Positions 27,221-35,523 of a DNA stretch of 64,000 bases are shown in pieces. The notes beneath the pieces were generated by a model, which worked only from the letters and a program-made list of their open reading frames with translations, did no database searches and had not been told where the DNA came from. Position 1 is the stretch's first letter; each line of letters starts with the position of its first letter. The DNA comes from Methanocaldococcus sp. FS406-22. GTDB lineage: Archaea > AGJL01 > Methanococci > Methanococcales > Methanocaldococcaceae. Made by a program: the position numbers and the translations under genes. The stretch covers positions 1,126,729 through 1,190,728 of the forward strand of contig NC_013887.1 of assembly GCF_000025525.1 (NCBI RefSeq), in the 5' to 3' direction.

Positions 27221-27862
27221 ATGGATTTTATGGGAGCTATATCAAAAGATGGGTTAAATATAGCAAATAAATCGAGAGAAATTGTTAAAAATAAAATAAA
27301 AGAGGTTTTAGGAGACAAAATAAACAATTTTAATGAAAAAGAATTAGGAATTATTGAAAGGGTTGTCCATGCCACAGCAGACCCAGAGTATGCCAAACTT
27401 TTAGTATTTAATAATAATCCAATAGAGGAGGGAATTAAAGCTATAAAAGATAAAAAGCCAGTAGTTGTTGATGTAAATATGATTAAGGCTGGGATTAGAT
27501 ATAATGATGTTTATTGTTTTATAAATCATCCAGATGTTTATGAAATTGCTAAAAAAGAGGGAATAACAAGAGCTGTAGCTTCAATGAGATTGGCTAAGGA
27601 TTTTATAAATGGAGGGATTGTAGTTATTGGAAACTCTCCAACCGCTCTGTTTGAGGTTATAAGATTAATTAAAGAAGAAAATATAAATCCAAAATTGGTT
27701 GTTGGGGTTCCAGTGGGGTTTGTTCAAGCATCAGAATCAAAAGAAGCACTTAGAGAGTTAAATATTCCAAGTATATCAACTATAGGCCCAAAAGGTGGAA
27801 CTCCTGTAGCTGTGTCCATAATTAATGGAATCATTGCTTATGCAAAAGATGAAAAAGCTTAA
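27221..27862 (+). CDS. cbiC: Cobalt-precorrin-8 methylmutase CbiC/CobH
   Basis: The ATG at 27221 is five bases after GGTGA, giving 213 residues. Moves a methyl group from C11 to C12 of cobalt-precorrin-8 to form cobyrinate in anaerobic cobamide synthesis. CbiC signs: the catalytic histidine H50 in ERVVHATADPEYAKLL, then KPVVVDVNMIKAGI, GNSPTALFEVI and VGVPVGFVQASESKEAL. Methanogens need cobamides for methyl transfer. The thiI gene follows 9 bases after its stop with its own GGTGA, so the two are probably co-transcribed. Confidence 0.95.
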   Translation: MDFMGAISKDGLNIANKSREIVKNKIKEVLGDKINNFNEKELGIIERVVHATADPEYAKLLVFNNNPIEEGIKAIKDKKPVVVDVNMIKAGIRYNDVYCFINHPDVYEIAKKEGITRAVASMRLAKDFINGGIVVIGNSPTALFEVIRLIKEENINPKLVVGVPVGFVQASESKEALRELNIPSISTIGPKGGTPVAVSIINGIIAYAKDEKA

Positions 27863-27871
27863 GGTGAAACT

Positions 27872-28993
27872 ATGGAAATATTAGTTAGATATGGAGAAAT
27901 TGGATTAAAATCTCAACCTATAAGAAAAAACTTAGAGGAAATATTAAGAAAAAATATTATAAAATTGCTTAGAAAATATGAGATTGACGCAGAGGTTAAA
28001 ATTTTACATAGAAGATTGCTGGTTAAGGTAAATACAAAAGGTAAAGAAGATTTAGCTTTAAAATTATTAAAAAAAGTTGCTGGTATCGTTTCTTACAGCC
28101 CAGTTTATGAATGTCCATTAGACATTAATGAAATTGTAAGTTTTGCAGTTCAAATAATTAAAAAGAAGGTAAAAACCATAGATAAAGAAAAGGTAACATT
28201 TGCAGTTAAGACAAAAAGAAGTTACAAAAAATTCCCATTTACATCAGTTGAAGTGAATAAAAAAGTTGGAGAGGCAATAGTTGAAAAACTTGGATTAGAG
28301 GTTGATTTAGATAATCCAGATATAGTTTTGGGGATAGAGATTTTAAACGATAGGGCTTATATCTTCACAGAAAAATATGAAGGCATTGGTGGGTTACCAG
28401 CTGGTAGCCAGGGAAAAGTTCTCTGCTTAATATCTGACGGGATAGATAGCCCTGTAGCAGCTTTTATGATGATTAGAAGGGGATGTAGAGCTGTTTTGTT
28501 ACATTTAAAGATGAATGAAGAGGCATTAAATAAAGTTAGAAAAATAGTAGAAATATTAAGCGATTATGATACTGAATTAGAGTTTGTTGTCTATGATTAC
28601 TCAAAGGACATAAAAGATATTGTAGAAAAACTCAAGAGCATTAAAAAAGAAAACTACACATGTATATTCTGCAAAAGAAAAATGCTAAAAGTGGCTGAAA
28701 AGTATGCAAAATATTTAGACTGTGATGCCATTGTTACTGGAGATAATTTAGGACAGGTAGCTTCACAAACATTAAAGAACTTGAGAGTCATAAGCGAAAA
28801 TATAAGTTATCCAATTTTAAGGCCTTTAATTGGTTTGGATAAGAACGATATTGTAGAGATAGCCAAAGATATTGGGACTTATGAAATATCTACAGAAAAA
28901 GAAATAAGATGTCCATATCTCCCAAAGCATCCAAAAACCATTGCTAAACCAGAAGAAATTAAAAAGATAAAGGAAAAAGTTAAGTTACCTTAA
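27872..28993 (+). CDS. thiI: tRNA 4-thiouridine synthetase ThiI
   Basis: 373 residues, ATG after GGTGAAACT. Adenylates and thiolates U8 of tRNA. N-terminal ferredoxin-like and THUMP domains (about residues 1-165) are followed by a PP-loop ATPase (LISDGIDSPVAAFMMIRRG). There is no C-terminal rhodanese domain. Instead two cysteines at about 264 and 267 (YTCIFCKRKM) lie in the pyrophosphatase domain; methanogen ThiI is known to use these with a bound Fe-S cluster. Another cysteine is in IRCPYLPKHPK. Confidence 0.95.
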   Translation: MEILVRYGEIGLKSQPIRKNLEEILRKNIIKLLRKYEIDAEVKILHRRLLVKVNTKGKEDLALKLLKKVAGIVSYSPVYECPLDINEIVSFAVQIIKKKVKTIDKEKVTFAVKTKRSYKKFPFTSVEVNKKVGEAIVEKLGLEVDLDNPDIVLGIEILNDRAYIFTEKYEGIGGLPAGSQGKVLCLISDGIDSPVAAFMMIRRGCRAVLLHLKMNEEALNKVRKIVEILSDYDTELEFVVYDYSKDIKDIVEKLKSIKKENYTCIFCKRKMLKVAEKYAKYLDCDAIVTGDNLGQVASQTLKNLRVISENISYPILRPLIGLDKNDIVEIAKDIGTYEISTEKEIRCPYLPKHPKTIAKPEEIKKIKEKVKLP

Positions 28994-28999
28994 TCTTAA

Positions 29000-29059
29000 G
29001 TTGAAATTTCAACAGTTTATACAAATAGATCTTTAAGAATTTATTGTATATATACAAAC
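29000..29059. terminator. Palindromes downstream of thiI
   Basis: A perfect 14-base palindrome, GTTGAAATTTCAAC (29000-29013), lies seven bases past the thiI stop. ACAGTTTATACAA (about 29012-29024) then pairs imperfectly with TTGTATATATACAAACTGT (about 29044-29062). The position suggests a transcript 3' end or an RNA processing structure; I cannot decide from sequence. Confidence 0.35.
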
Positions 29060-29196
29060 TGTGGAGCTCCAATATCAAAGGGCATTAAAATTCAATATAA
29101 AATTTTATTCCAGCGAAAGTTCTATTAAAACCAAACCGAAAATTTTAAATACTTTATTTTCATAAGAAAATGGTTGTAAAACTCTGAGGTGGTATT

Positions 29197-29400
29197 ATGG
29201 CTGAGCTTCCAGTTGCACCATTTGAGAGAATATTGAAAAAGGCTGGTGCTGAGAGGGTAAGTAGAGCTGCTGCAGAATACTTGGCAGAGGCAGTTGAGGA
29301 AATTGCATTAGAAATAGCAAAAGAAGCAGTTGAATTAGCTAAGCACGCAAAGAGAAAAACAGTAAAAGTCGAAGACATAAAATTAGCTTTAAAACAGTAA
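29197..29400 (+). CDS. Archaeal histone
   Basis: 67 residues, ATG after GAGGTGGTATT. A single histone fold of the HMf type: three helices with [20 protein letters not shown] at the start, the [18 protein letters not shown] long helix, and [18 protein letters not shown]. The lysine/arginine pattern is typical of DNA-wrapping archaeal histones, and there is no N- or C-terminal tail. It forms dimers and longer polymers that coil DNA. Several histone genes are usual in Methanocaldococcus; this one stands alone with its own promoter. Confidence 0.97.
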   Translation: MAELPVAPFERILKKAGAERVSRAAAEYLAEAVEEIALEIAKEAVELAKHAKRKTVKVEDIKLALKQ

Positions 29401-29553
29401 ATTAATGAATTCTCTAATTTTTATTTTTGTTTATTTTATCTTGAGTGGGATTTTAGTGTTTATTATTTGTTTAACTTTTGTACTGTCATCAATTTAATTT
29501 TTAGAGAATTTAATCTAGTATTCTAACCAAATTTTATATAAATGATTTATCGA

Positions 29554-29625
29554 GCCCTGGTGGTGTAGGGGACAGCACGGGGGACTTCGGATCCCCAAGC
29601 CCGGGTTCAAATCCCGGCCAGGGCT
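29554..29625 (+). tRNA. tRNA-Arg (anticodon TCG)
   Basis: Full cloverleaf: acceptor GCCCTGG / CCAGGGC, anticodon stem GGGGA / TCCCC around loop CTTCGGA (anticodon TCG), T arm CCGGG-TTCAAAT-CCCGG. The discriminator base would be T, which is unusual for an arginine tRNA, and no CCA is encoded. The decoding assignment comes from the anticodon only. Confidence 0.85.
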
Positions 29626-29685
29626 CTAATTAACCCCGCAGTATATACGGTTTAACTCATATACAGTTAAGGGAACGTTGATAAA

Positions 29686-30387
29686 ATGGAATCTCTAATA
29701 AGGTTGTTTATTTCTATCCTAATTATATGTGTATTGGCATTGTTAATTAAAAAGAGCGGATGCTTAGATAACGAGGGAGTCATTGGCTCGTCAATTATGG
29801 GTTTTATATTACTTTATTTTTGTGGATTTAAATATTTAATATTACTTTTGTCCTTTTTTATTTTGGGAGTTTTAGTGAGCAGAGTTGGTTTAGAAAAAAA
29901 GAAAGCTAAAAAAATGGCTGAAACATGTAGAAGTTTAAGAAACGTATTGGCTAACGGTTTAGTTCCAATATTGTTTGCAATCCTAACCATATTTGGGCTT
30001 AACTGGGCTTTAGTTGGATATATATCATCAATAGCTGCTGCTACGTCAGATACCTTTTCTTCAGAACTTGGGATTTTATCTAACGAAAAGCCGAGATTAA
30101 TAACTACCTTCGAAGTTGTTGAAAAAGGGACTGATGGAGCAATTACAATATTTGGCACATTAGCTGGAATTTTAGGAGCGTTTTTGATAGGGTTGTTTGG
30201 ATATTTATTATTTGGTGACCTTAAAATTGTTTTATGTGGCACTGTTGGGGGAATAGCTGGGAATTTAGCTGATAGCTTAGTTGGGGCGTTATTTGAGAGA
30301 AAAGGGATTTTAAACAATGAACATGTTAATTTAATAGCCACCACTGTTGGTGGAGTAGTTGGAGTCCTAATTTACTACATAGTATAA
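29686..30387 (+). CDS. DUF92 family membrane protein (TMEM19/phytol kinase-like)
   Basis: 233 residues with six or more membrane segments. DUF92 signatures include the loop AAATSDTFSSELGILS and the turn GGIAGNLADSLVGALFERKG, both characteristic of the DUF92/TIGR00297 family. Related plant and bacterial proteins phosphorylate phytol or related isoprenoid alcohols with a nucleotide, so an isoprenoid alcohol kinase role at the membrane is plausible but not shown. It lies between tRNA-Arg and the tRNA/5S cluster. Confidence 0.85.
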   Translation: MESLIRLFISILIICVLALLIKKSGCLDNEGVIGSSIMGFILLYFCGFKYLILLLSFFILGVLVSRVGLEKKKAKKMAETCRSLRNVLANGLVPILFAILTIFGLNWALVGYISSIAAATSDTFSSELGILSNEKPRLITTFEVVEKGTDGAITIFGTLAGILGAFLIGLFGYLLFGDLKIVLCGTVGGIAGNLADSLVGALFERKGILNNEHVNLIATTVGGVVGVLIYYIV

Positions 30388-30432
30388 AAATAAAATCCTA
30401 TAATATAACTAAATAAATGAATAATCTGATTA

Positions 30433-30448
30433 CCGAAAAGTTTATATA
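30433..30448 (+). promoter_or_regulatory. BRE/TATA promoter of the tRNA-Thr cluster
   Basis: CCGAAAAG followed by TTTATATA, 33 bases before the tRNA-Thr gene. It is nearly the same as the promoters at 30754 and 41004, the strong stable-RNA promoter type of this organism. Confidence 0.8.
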
Positions 30449-30480
30449 CTACATCTGTAATTTACTAATACTGCAAACGA

Positions 30481-30557
30481 GCCTCGGTGGCTCAGCCTGG
30501 TAGAGCGCCTGACTTGTAATCAGGTGGTCGGGGGTTCAAATCCCCCCCGGGGCTCCA
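30481..30557 (+). tRNA. tRNA-Thr (anticodon TGT), CCA encoded
   Basis: Acceptor GCCTCGG / CCGGGGC, anticodon stem CCTGA / TCAGG around loop CTTGTAA (anticodon TGT), T arm GGGGG-TTCAAAT-CCCCC, discriminator T and encoded CCA (30555-30557). A U discriminator is normal for archaeal threonine tRNA. Confidence 0.95.
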
Positions 30558-30570
30558 TTTTTCCTTTAGT

Positions 30571-30648
30571 GGGCCTGTGGGGTAGCCTGGTCTATCCTTT
30601 GGGATTTGGGATCCTGAGACCCCAGTTCAAATCTGGGCAGGCCCACCA
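30571..30648 (+). tRNA. tRNA-Pro (anticodon TGG), CCA encoded
   Basis: Acceptor GGGCCTG / CAGGCCC, anticodon loop TTTGGGA (anticodon TGG) on stem TGGGA / TCCTG, T arm CCCAG-TTCAAAT-CTGGG, discriminator A and encoded CCA. The gap of 13 bases from tRNA-Thr points to co-transcription. Confidence 0.94.
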
Positions 30649-30656
30649 CTTCGTGT

Positions 30657-30733
30657 CCGGCGGTAGTTCAGCCTGGTAGAACGGCGGACTGTAGATCCGC
30701 ATGTCGCTGGTTCAAATCCGGCCCGCCGGACCA
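30657..30733 (+). tRNA. tRNA-Tyr (anticodon GTA), CCA encoded
   Basis: Acceptor CCGGCGG / CCGCCGG with the C1-G72 pair that is the archaeal tyrosine identity element, anticodon stem GCGGA / TCCGC around CTGTAGA (anticodon GTA), T arm GCTGG-TTCAAAT-CCGGC, discriminator A and encoded CCA. No intron. It lies 8 bases after tRNA-Pro. Confidence 0.95.
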
Positions 30734-30753
30734 TCTCCCATTTATGGGGGGAA

Positions 30754-30770
30754 CCGAAAAGTATATATAT
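30754..30770 (+). promoter_or_regulatory. BRE/TATA promoter of tRNA-Lys and 5S rRNA
   Basis: CCGAAAA followed by GTATATATAT, about 47 bases before tRNA-Lys. The same design as the promoter at 30433, so the Lys-5S-Asp group has its own strong start. Confidence 0.8.
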
Positions 30771-30813
30771 GAGAAACGCGATATGTTTGGAACGCACACG
30801 AGCTAAGGGCTGA

Positions 30814-30890
<77 letters not shown>

Positions 30891-30900
30891 CTATTTCCTT

Positions 30901-31020
30901 TGGTACGGCGGTCATAGCGGGGGGGCCACACCCGAACCCATCCCGAACTCGGAAGTTAAGCCCCCCAGCGATGCCCCGAGTACTGCCATCTGGCGGGAAA
31001 GGGGCGACGCCGCCGGCCAC
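30901..31020 (+). rRNA. 5S ribosomal RNA
   Basis: About 120 bases. GC-rich block with all 5S landmarks: start TGGTACGGCGGTCATAGCGG, loop ACACCCGAACCCATCCCGAA, CTCGGAAGTTAAG, and GATGCCCCGAGTACTGCC. The 5' and 3' ends (GGCGG / CCGCC) pair as helix I. It is not linked to 16S-23S genes here but is embedded in a tRNA cluster, as is known for one 5S gene of M. jannaschii. A T-rich run follows at once (CTTTTTATTATTTT). Confidence 0.96.
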
Positions 31021-31064
31021 TTTTTATTATTTTAAATTCTCAAGGTTATCCTTGGCATTACTAT

Positions 31065-31142
31065 GCCCTGGTGGTGTAGCCCGGCCTATCATACGGGACT
31101 GTCACTCCCGTGACTCGGGTTCAAATCCCGGCCAGGGCGCCA
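31065..31142 (+). tRNA. tRNA-Asp (anticodon GTC), CCA encoded
   Basis: Acceptor GCCCTGG / CCAGGGC, anticodon stem CGGGA / TCCCG around loop CTGTCAC (anticodon GTC), T arm TCGGG-TTCAAAT-CCCGG, discriminator G as expected for aspartate, and encoded CCA. It is 44 bases after the 5S gene. Confidence 0.95.
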
Positions 31143-31206
31143 ATTTTTATTTTAGAACAATTAATCGATAGATTTAAATATTTCTAAAATATTTTGAGTG
31201 AGGCTT

Positions 31207-31824
31207 ATGGAAGAAGAGTTTTATAAAATTTTTAAAGGGGTAGGGTTGATAAAAACTCTAATAAGAAGCATTTTTTTAACAAATAGGAATAAGTTTTCAA
31301 AACCTTCAAAAACTAAGCCAATACAATTAACTGAGTGTATCGGCTGTGGTCTTTGTGTAGATGTCTGCCCAACTAATGCAATAAAGATATTTGATTTTAG
31401 AGAAACAATATGCTCTGTCTGTGGAACTTGCGTAGAGATTTGCCCAAACAATGCAATAATAAAAGATAGGTTTACTATAGATGCCGATAAATGCACAAAA
31501 TGCGGAATCTGTGTTTTATTTTGTCCAATTCCTATAATAAAAAATGAGATTCCAAAACCAAAAACACCAGTTATTTTAAAAGATAGATGTAATAGCTGTG
31601 GTTTATGTGAATGTGAGGCAATTGATATAATAAATAAAGAAATTAATCCAGAAAAATGCAAACTCTGCTTAAAATGTATTGAAAAATGCCCTTTACAGGC
31701 AATTTTATCACCAGATGAGTATATAAACTCTCTAATTGTTAAAGTAGATATAGATAGCTGTATATTTTGTAGAGAGTGTGAAGAAGTTTGTCCCATAAGA
31801 TTTTCGCAGAAAATAGAATTTTAA
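31207..31824 (+). CDS. Polyferredoxin-like protein with multiple [4Fe-4S] motifs
   Basis: About 205 residues from the ATG at 31207. After a basic N-terminal segment of about 40 residues, cysteine clusters follow in order: CIGCGLCVDVCP, CSVCGTCVEICP, CTKCGICVLFCP, CNSCGLCECEA, CKLCLKCIEKCP, CIFCRECEEVCP. Most are regular CxxCxxCxxxCP sites, so three ferredoxin domains holding about six clusters are likely. It would carry electrons in the cytoplasm or at a hydrogenase/reductase. No partner enzyme lies nearby. Small polyferredoxins of this kind are typical of hydrogenotrophic methanogens. Confidence 0.9.
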   Translation: MEEEFYKIFKGVGLIKTLIRSIFLTNRNKFSKPSKTKPIQLTECIGCGLCVDVCPTNAIKIFDFRETICSVCGTCVEICPNNAIIKDRFTIDADKCTKCGICVLFCPIPIIKNEIPKPKTPVILKDRCNSCGLCECEAIDIINKEINPEKCKLCLKCIEKCPLQAILSPDEYINSLIVKVDIDSCIFCRECEEVCPIRFSQKIEF

Positions 31825-31832
31825 GGTAAATA

Positions 31833-31847
31833 GATGCCAAAGGCATC
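31833..31847. repeat. Hairpin next to MITE-like element A
   Basis: GATGCC-AAA-GGCATC is a perfect six-base-pair hairpin directly after the polyferredoxin stop and 3 bases before element A. A similar hairpin (GACATCC-TTT-GGATGTC) adjoins element C at 38583-38599. In the same orientation both read CC-AAA-GG and end in TCAAT, so the hairpin may be part of a larger repeated unit. Confidence 0.5.
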
Positions 31848-31849
31848 AA

Positions 31850-31957
31850 TAGTTTTTTGCAAAACATTTTGGAATATATAAGGTATTTATGAACGCCTTT
31901 CCAAAGGAAGGCGTTCAAACTTTCCATATTAATTTTAATAACTTTTGCAAAAAACTA
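31850..31957 (+). repeat. MITE-like inverted-repeat element A
   Basis: About 108 bases bounded by perfect terminal inverted repeats, TAGTTTTTTGCAAAA at the left and TTTTGCAAAAAACTA at the right. The outer TA at both ends would fit a TA target duplication. Inside are a hairpin (GAACGCCTT / AAGGCGTTC, about 31890-31916) and the word AATTTTAATAA. Related copies are at 35405-35508 and 38461-38559. It has no coding capacity and would need a transposase from elsewhere. From here to 32014 the only other sequence is the shared ATAAACTGCGAAA at 31977-31989, near the next gene's start. Confidence 0.6.
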
Positions 31958-32013
31958 AAAATTCCTTATTAAATGTATAAACTGCGAAAATCTTATGCCA
32001 ATAAGGGGAAATT

Positions 32014-32640
32014 ATGAGTATAGAGAGGGCTAAAGAAGATTTTAGGTATTTGATAAATAGAGGATATAAAAAGGATGTTGCTTTAAATTTTGTAGCCAAT
32101 CATTATAAGTTGAGTAAAGAAGATAGGATTAGAATTATTAGAACTACTCACAGCGATAAAGAAATTGAATTAACCAAAAGAAAGCTTAAAAAATTAAAAG
32201 ATTTTAAAGGAAAAACAATATATATTGATGGATTTAATGTTCTTATCGGCTTAGAGGCGTTAATTAAAGGTAATAAAGTTATTTTGTGTGATGATAACAT
32301 TTATAGAGATTTTGAAAATGTATATGGCAAATACAAGATAAATGAATACACTGAAAAAGCCATATCTCTTTTATTGGAGATTCTTAAGCATTATAATGTC
32401 AAAGCTGTTATTTATTTAGATGCACAAGTATCAAAAAGTGGAATATTAGCTAAAAAGATTAGAGAGAAGATGAAGGCTTTAGGTATAGAGGGGGAGGTTT
32501 TTTGTGTTAAAAATTGTGATTACGAGCTTAAAAATAAAGAAGTTGTTGCAACATCAGACAGTGTAATAATAAAGAGCGATAACGTAAAGTATGTGGTTGA
32601 TTTGATAGCTGAGGTAATTGAACATTTTAAGAAAAAATAA
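32014..32640 (+). CDS. DUF434/DUF5616 protein with a PIN/NYN-like domain
   Basis: 208 residues. The N-terminal helical part (about 1-60: AKEDFRYLINRGYKKDVAL, then DRIRIIRTTHS) corresponds to DUF434. The rest resembles a PIN/NYN nuclease fold: KTIYIDGFNVLIGLEALIKG with the acidic residue in the first strand, then AVIYLDAQVSKSG and VATSDSVIIKS. Acidic residues at the ends of these strands could bind metal. A tRNA- or RNA-related nuclease role is inferred from fold only. The start ATG lies after AGGGG. Confidence 0.75.
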   Translation: MSIERAKEDFRYLINRGYKKDVALNFVANHYKLSKEDRIRIIRTTHSDKEIELTKRKLKKLKDFKGKTIYIDGFNVLIGLEALIKGNKVILCDDNIYRDFENVYGKYKINEYTEKAISLLLEILKHYNVKAVIYLDAQVSKSGILAKKIREKMKALGIEGEVFCVKNCDYELKNKEVVATSDSVIIKSDNVKYVVDLIAEVIEHFKKK

Positions 32641-32716
32641 TTTTTCCTTCATCAAAAAATTATTATAGAAGGATTTAATAAATGTAAGATTGTATAAAAT
32701 ATCTTTGGGGGAGATA

Positions 32717-33217
32717 ATGAAAATTGGAATAATGAGCGACACTCACGACCATCTGCCAAATATAAGAAAAGCTATAGAGATTTTTAATGAAGAAGAAGTT
32801 GAGACAGTTATACACTGTGGGGATTTTGTTAGTTTATTTGTTATAAAGGAATTTGAAAACTTAAACGCAAATATCATAGCTACCTATGGAAATAACGATG
32901 GAGAGAGATGCAAATTGAGAGAATGGTTAAAGAATATAAACGAAGAAAATATAATTGATGACTTCATATCAATTGAAATTGATGGACTAAGATTTTTTAT
33001 AACCCATGGACATCATCAATCTGTTTTAGAGATGGCTATTAAATCTGGTTTGTATGATGTTGTTATTTATGGTCATACTCATGAGAGGGTTTTTGAAGAG
33101 GTTGATGATGTTTTAGTTATAAACCCAGGAGAATGTTGTGGCTACTTAACAGGCATTCCTACCATTGGAATATTAGACACTGAAAAGAAAGAGTATAGAG
33201 AGATTGTCTTAGAGTAA
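32717..33217 (+). CDS. Metallophosphoesterase (MJ0936/YfcE family)
   Basis: The ATG at 32717 follows GGGGGAGATA, giving 166 residues. Calcineurin-like phosphodiesterase with all metal ligands: D8 and H10 in SDTHDHLPN, VIHCGDFVS, TYGNNDGER, THGHHQSV and YGHTHERV. It is very close to M. jannaschii MJ0936 as I remember it, whose structure and nickel/manganese-dependent phosphodiesterase activity on model substrates were reported; the physiological substrate is unknown. Cytoplasmic. Stands 62 bases before purD. Confidence 0.95.
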   Translation: MKIGIMSDTHDHLPNIRKAIEIFNEEEVETVIHCGDFVSLFVIKEFENLNANIIATYGNNDGERCKLREWLKNINEENIIDDFISIEIDGLRFFITHGHHQSVLEMAIKSGLYDVVIYGHTHERVFEEVDDVLVINPGECCGYLTGIPTIGILDTEKKEYREIVLE

Positions 33218-33278
33218 AAGATTTAAATCAGTTCTTTTATTATTTACCTTAATCTCTAAAAAATAAAAAGGTGAGGTT

Positions 33279-34616
33279 ATGAAAATCTTATTGATTGGAG
33301 GAGGAGCAAGGGAGAGTGCAATAGCTCATGCTTTAAAAAAGAATGCGGATGTTAAGCTCTACACATTGATGAAAAACAGAAACCCAGGAATTGCAAGATT
33401 ATCAGAGGAAATAAAGTTGGCAAAAGAGACAGATTTAGATGCGGTTAAAGAATTTGCTGAAAAGATTAAACCAGATTTAGCTGTTATAGGTCCAGAAGCT
33501 CCATTAGATGTTGGGGTTGTTGATTTGTTAGAGGAGATGGGCATTCCATCAGTAGGGCCTAAAAAGGCAGCTGCTCAAATAGAAACAAACAAAGAATTCA
33601 TGAGAAATTTATTCAAAAAATACAACATAAAAGGTTCTTTAATGTATAAAGCATTTGAAGAGTATGGGGAGGAGTTAGAGAGCTTTATTGATGAATTGAC
33701 TGAAAAAGGCATTAAGGCAGTTGTCAAACCAGTTGGATTGACTGGAGGTAAAGGGGTTAAGGTAGTTGGAGAGCAGTTAAAAGATAACGAAGAGGCAAAG
33801 AAATATGCTAAAGAGATTTTTGAAACTGGATTGGGAGGAGGAAAGGTTTTAATTGAAGAAAAATTGGAGGGAGTTGAATTCACATTACACGGATTTGTTG
33901 ATGGAGACACTATCAAATTTACACCATTTGTTCAAGACCACCCTCATGCATTAGAGGGAGATGAGGGAAGTATAACAGGAGGTATGGGTTCTTACTCATG
34001 CCCAGACCATAAACTGCCATTTATGACAGAGGAGGATGTAAAGTTAGCAAAAGAGATTATGGAAGAGACAGTTAAAGCATTAAAAGAAGAAGTTGGTGGC
34101 TATAAAGGAATTTTATATGGGCAGTTCATGCTAACAAAAGAAGGGCCTAAAATTATTGAATACAATGCAAGATTTGGAGACCCTGAGGCAATGAACTTAT
34201 TGGCTATATTAAAGAATGATTTCTTAGATGTTTGTGAGGCAATAGTAAATAAAAAACTCAATACTATAGATGTTGAGTTTGAAAACAAGGCTACAGTTTG
34301 TAAGTATGTAGTTCCAAAGGGATATCCAGACAACCCAGTTAGGGGGGAGCCAATAACCGTTGATGAAGAAGCAATTAAAAAGACAGGAGCTATCTTACAC
34401 TATGCATCAGTTAATGAAGATAATGGAAGTTTATACATGACAGGTTCAAGGGCTGTTGCTGTGGTTGGAGTTGCTGACACAATTGAAGAAGCTGAAAAGA
34501 TAGCTGAAGAGGCAACCAAATACATCAAAGGAGAGGTATATCACAGAAGTGATATAGGTAAGAAGGAGTTAATTAAGAAGAGAATAGAGAAGATGAAAGA
34601 ACTTAGGGGCTATTAA
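33279..34616 (+). CDS. purD: Phosphoribosylamine-glycine ligase (GAR synthetase)
   Basis: 445 residues, ATG after GGTGAGGTT. ATP-grasp enzyme joining glycine to phosphoribosylamine in purine synthesis. N-terminal [20 protein letters not shown], the [17 protein letters not shown] block, the ATP-grasp region [20 protein letters not shown], and the signature [14 protein letters not shown] are all visible. Full length for the monofunctional enzyme. Another purine gene, purB, is 7 kb upstream. Confidence 0.97.
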   Translation: MKILLIGGGARESAIAHALKKNADVKLYTLMKNRNPGIARLSEEIKLAKETDLDAVKEFAEKIKPDLAVIGPEAPLDVGVVDLLEEMGIPSVGPKKAAAQIETNKEFMRNLFKKYNIKGSLMYKAFEEYGEELESFIDELTEKGIKAVVKPVGLTGGKGVKVVGEQLKDNEEAKKYAKEIFETGLGGGKVLIEEKLEGVEFTLHGFVDGDTIKFTPFVQDHPHALEGDEGSITGGMGSYSCPDHKLPFMTEEDVKLAKEIMEETVKALKEEVGGYKGILYGQFMLTKEGPKIIEYNARFGDPEAMNLLAILKNDFLDVCEAIVNKKLNTIDVEFENKATVCKYVVPKGYPDNPVRGEPITVDEEAIKKTGAILHYASVNEDNGSLYMTGSRAVAVVGVADTIEEAEKIAEEATKYIKGEVYHRSDIGKKELIKKRIEKMKELRGY

Positions 34617-34621
34617 TTTTA

Positions 34622-35347
34622 TTATACCCTAATAATTTCTTTGTACATTAAATAACATATTAAAATTCCAGAAATTATCGCTGAGCTTAAAACCATCCAC
34701 ATAATGATAATTTGGATTTCTGCTGCATATATGGGATTTGCTCCACTCAACAACATCCCAACCATTGCTCCAGGGATGAAAATAACTCCAACAGATTTTG
34801 TTCTATTCATTTGGGGGATTACTGCTGATTTTACTGCATTTTTTATAAATGGTCTCAACGCCTCTATCTCAGAAGCCCCTAATGCCAAATATCCCCACAA
34901 AATATCCCTTTCTGATTTAACCATATCTATTATTTTATCCAGTGCTAAATGAATTGTGTTCATTGTATTTCCAATAACCATCCCCATTAATGGAATTACA
35001 TATATTGGCTCAAATTTAACGACCTTAGGGATTATTAATATTGCCAATGAGACAGTTGTAGTTGTTAGAAATGTAATAAATAAACTTATAAACAGCTTTG
35101 TCTTATTTTTTAATTCAATTTCCCTCATAATAAGATAAGATGCCAAGATAATCATTACAAAAATCATTAAAAATGCTCCAATCATTCCAGAAGCAAAAAT
35201 ATAAAGCAGAACAAACCCTAAGATAAACAGTTGGATTAGAGCTAAGATTGATACATATAGTATTTTTTTCTCAATGCCTAATTTTTCTCTATATGCAATT
35301 AATACCGCAACAATAACAAACATAAATGCATAAGTAAGCTCTATCAA
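34622..35347 (-). CDS. FetB/UPF0014 family membrane permease
   Basis: About 241 residues if started at TTG 35347 (five bases after GGTGA); an ATG at 35353 overlaps that site and is the alternative. Seven membrane segments are visible. The UPF0014 core is clear: [20 protein letters not shown] followed by a helix with [20 protein letters not shown], then [21 protein letters not shown]. Related FetB proteins partner with an ATPase FetA in bacterial iron export. No ATPase gene is adjacent here. It is convergent with purD, 5 bases away. Confidence 0.88.
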   Translation of the reverse strand: MIELTYAFMFVIVAVLIAYREKLGIEKKILYVSILALIQLFILGFVLLYIFASGMIGAFLMIFVMIILASYLIMREIELKNKTKLFISLFITFLTTTTVSLAILIIPKVVKFEPIYVIPLMGMVIGNTMNTIHLALDKIIDMVKSERDILWGYLALGASEIEALRPFIKNAVKSAVIPQMNRTKSVGVIFIPGAMVGMLLSGANPIYAAEIQIIIMWMVLSSAIISGILICYLMYKEIIRV

Positions 35348-35404
35348 TGACATCACCAATTTTTTATAAATTACATTCTGTTAAACATTTTATATAAAAT
35401 TTTA

Positions 35405-35508
35405 TAGTTTTTTGCATATGTCTTAAATAAATATGCACTGATGAACGCCTTCCTTTGGAAGCGTTCAAATTTTCCTTTCTTAATTTTAATAAGTTTTGTA
35501 AAAAACTA
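35405..35508 (+). repeat. MITE-like inverted-repeat element B
   Basis: Left end TATAGTTTTTTGCA and right end TGTAAAAAACTATA (one mismatch), enclosing a hairpin (GAACGC / GCGTTC, about 35443-35466) and TTAATTTTAATAAG. It is similar to element A and in the same orientation. It lies just upstream of the gene at 35524, so its right end forms most of that gene's leader. Confidence 0.6.
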
Positions 35509-35523
35509 TATTGAGTGATGCCC

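Noticed and set aside
29814-30344. 176-residue minus-strand frame inside the DUF92 gene
   Set aside because: Antisense shadow; the plus-strand protein has clear family motifs.
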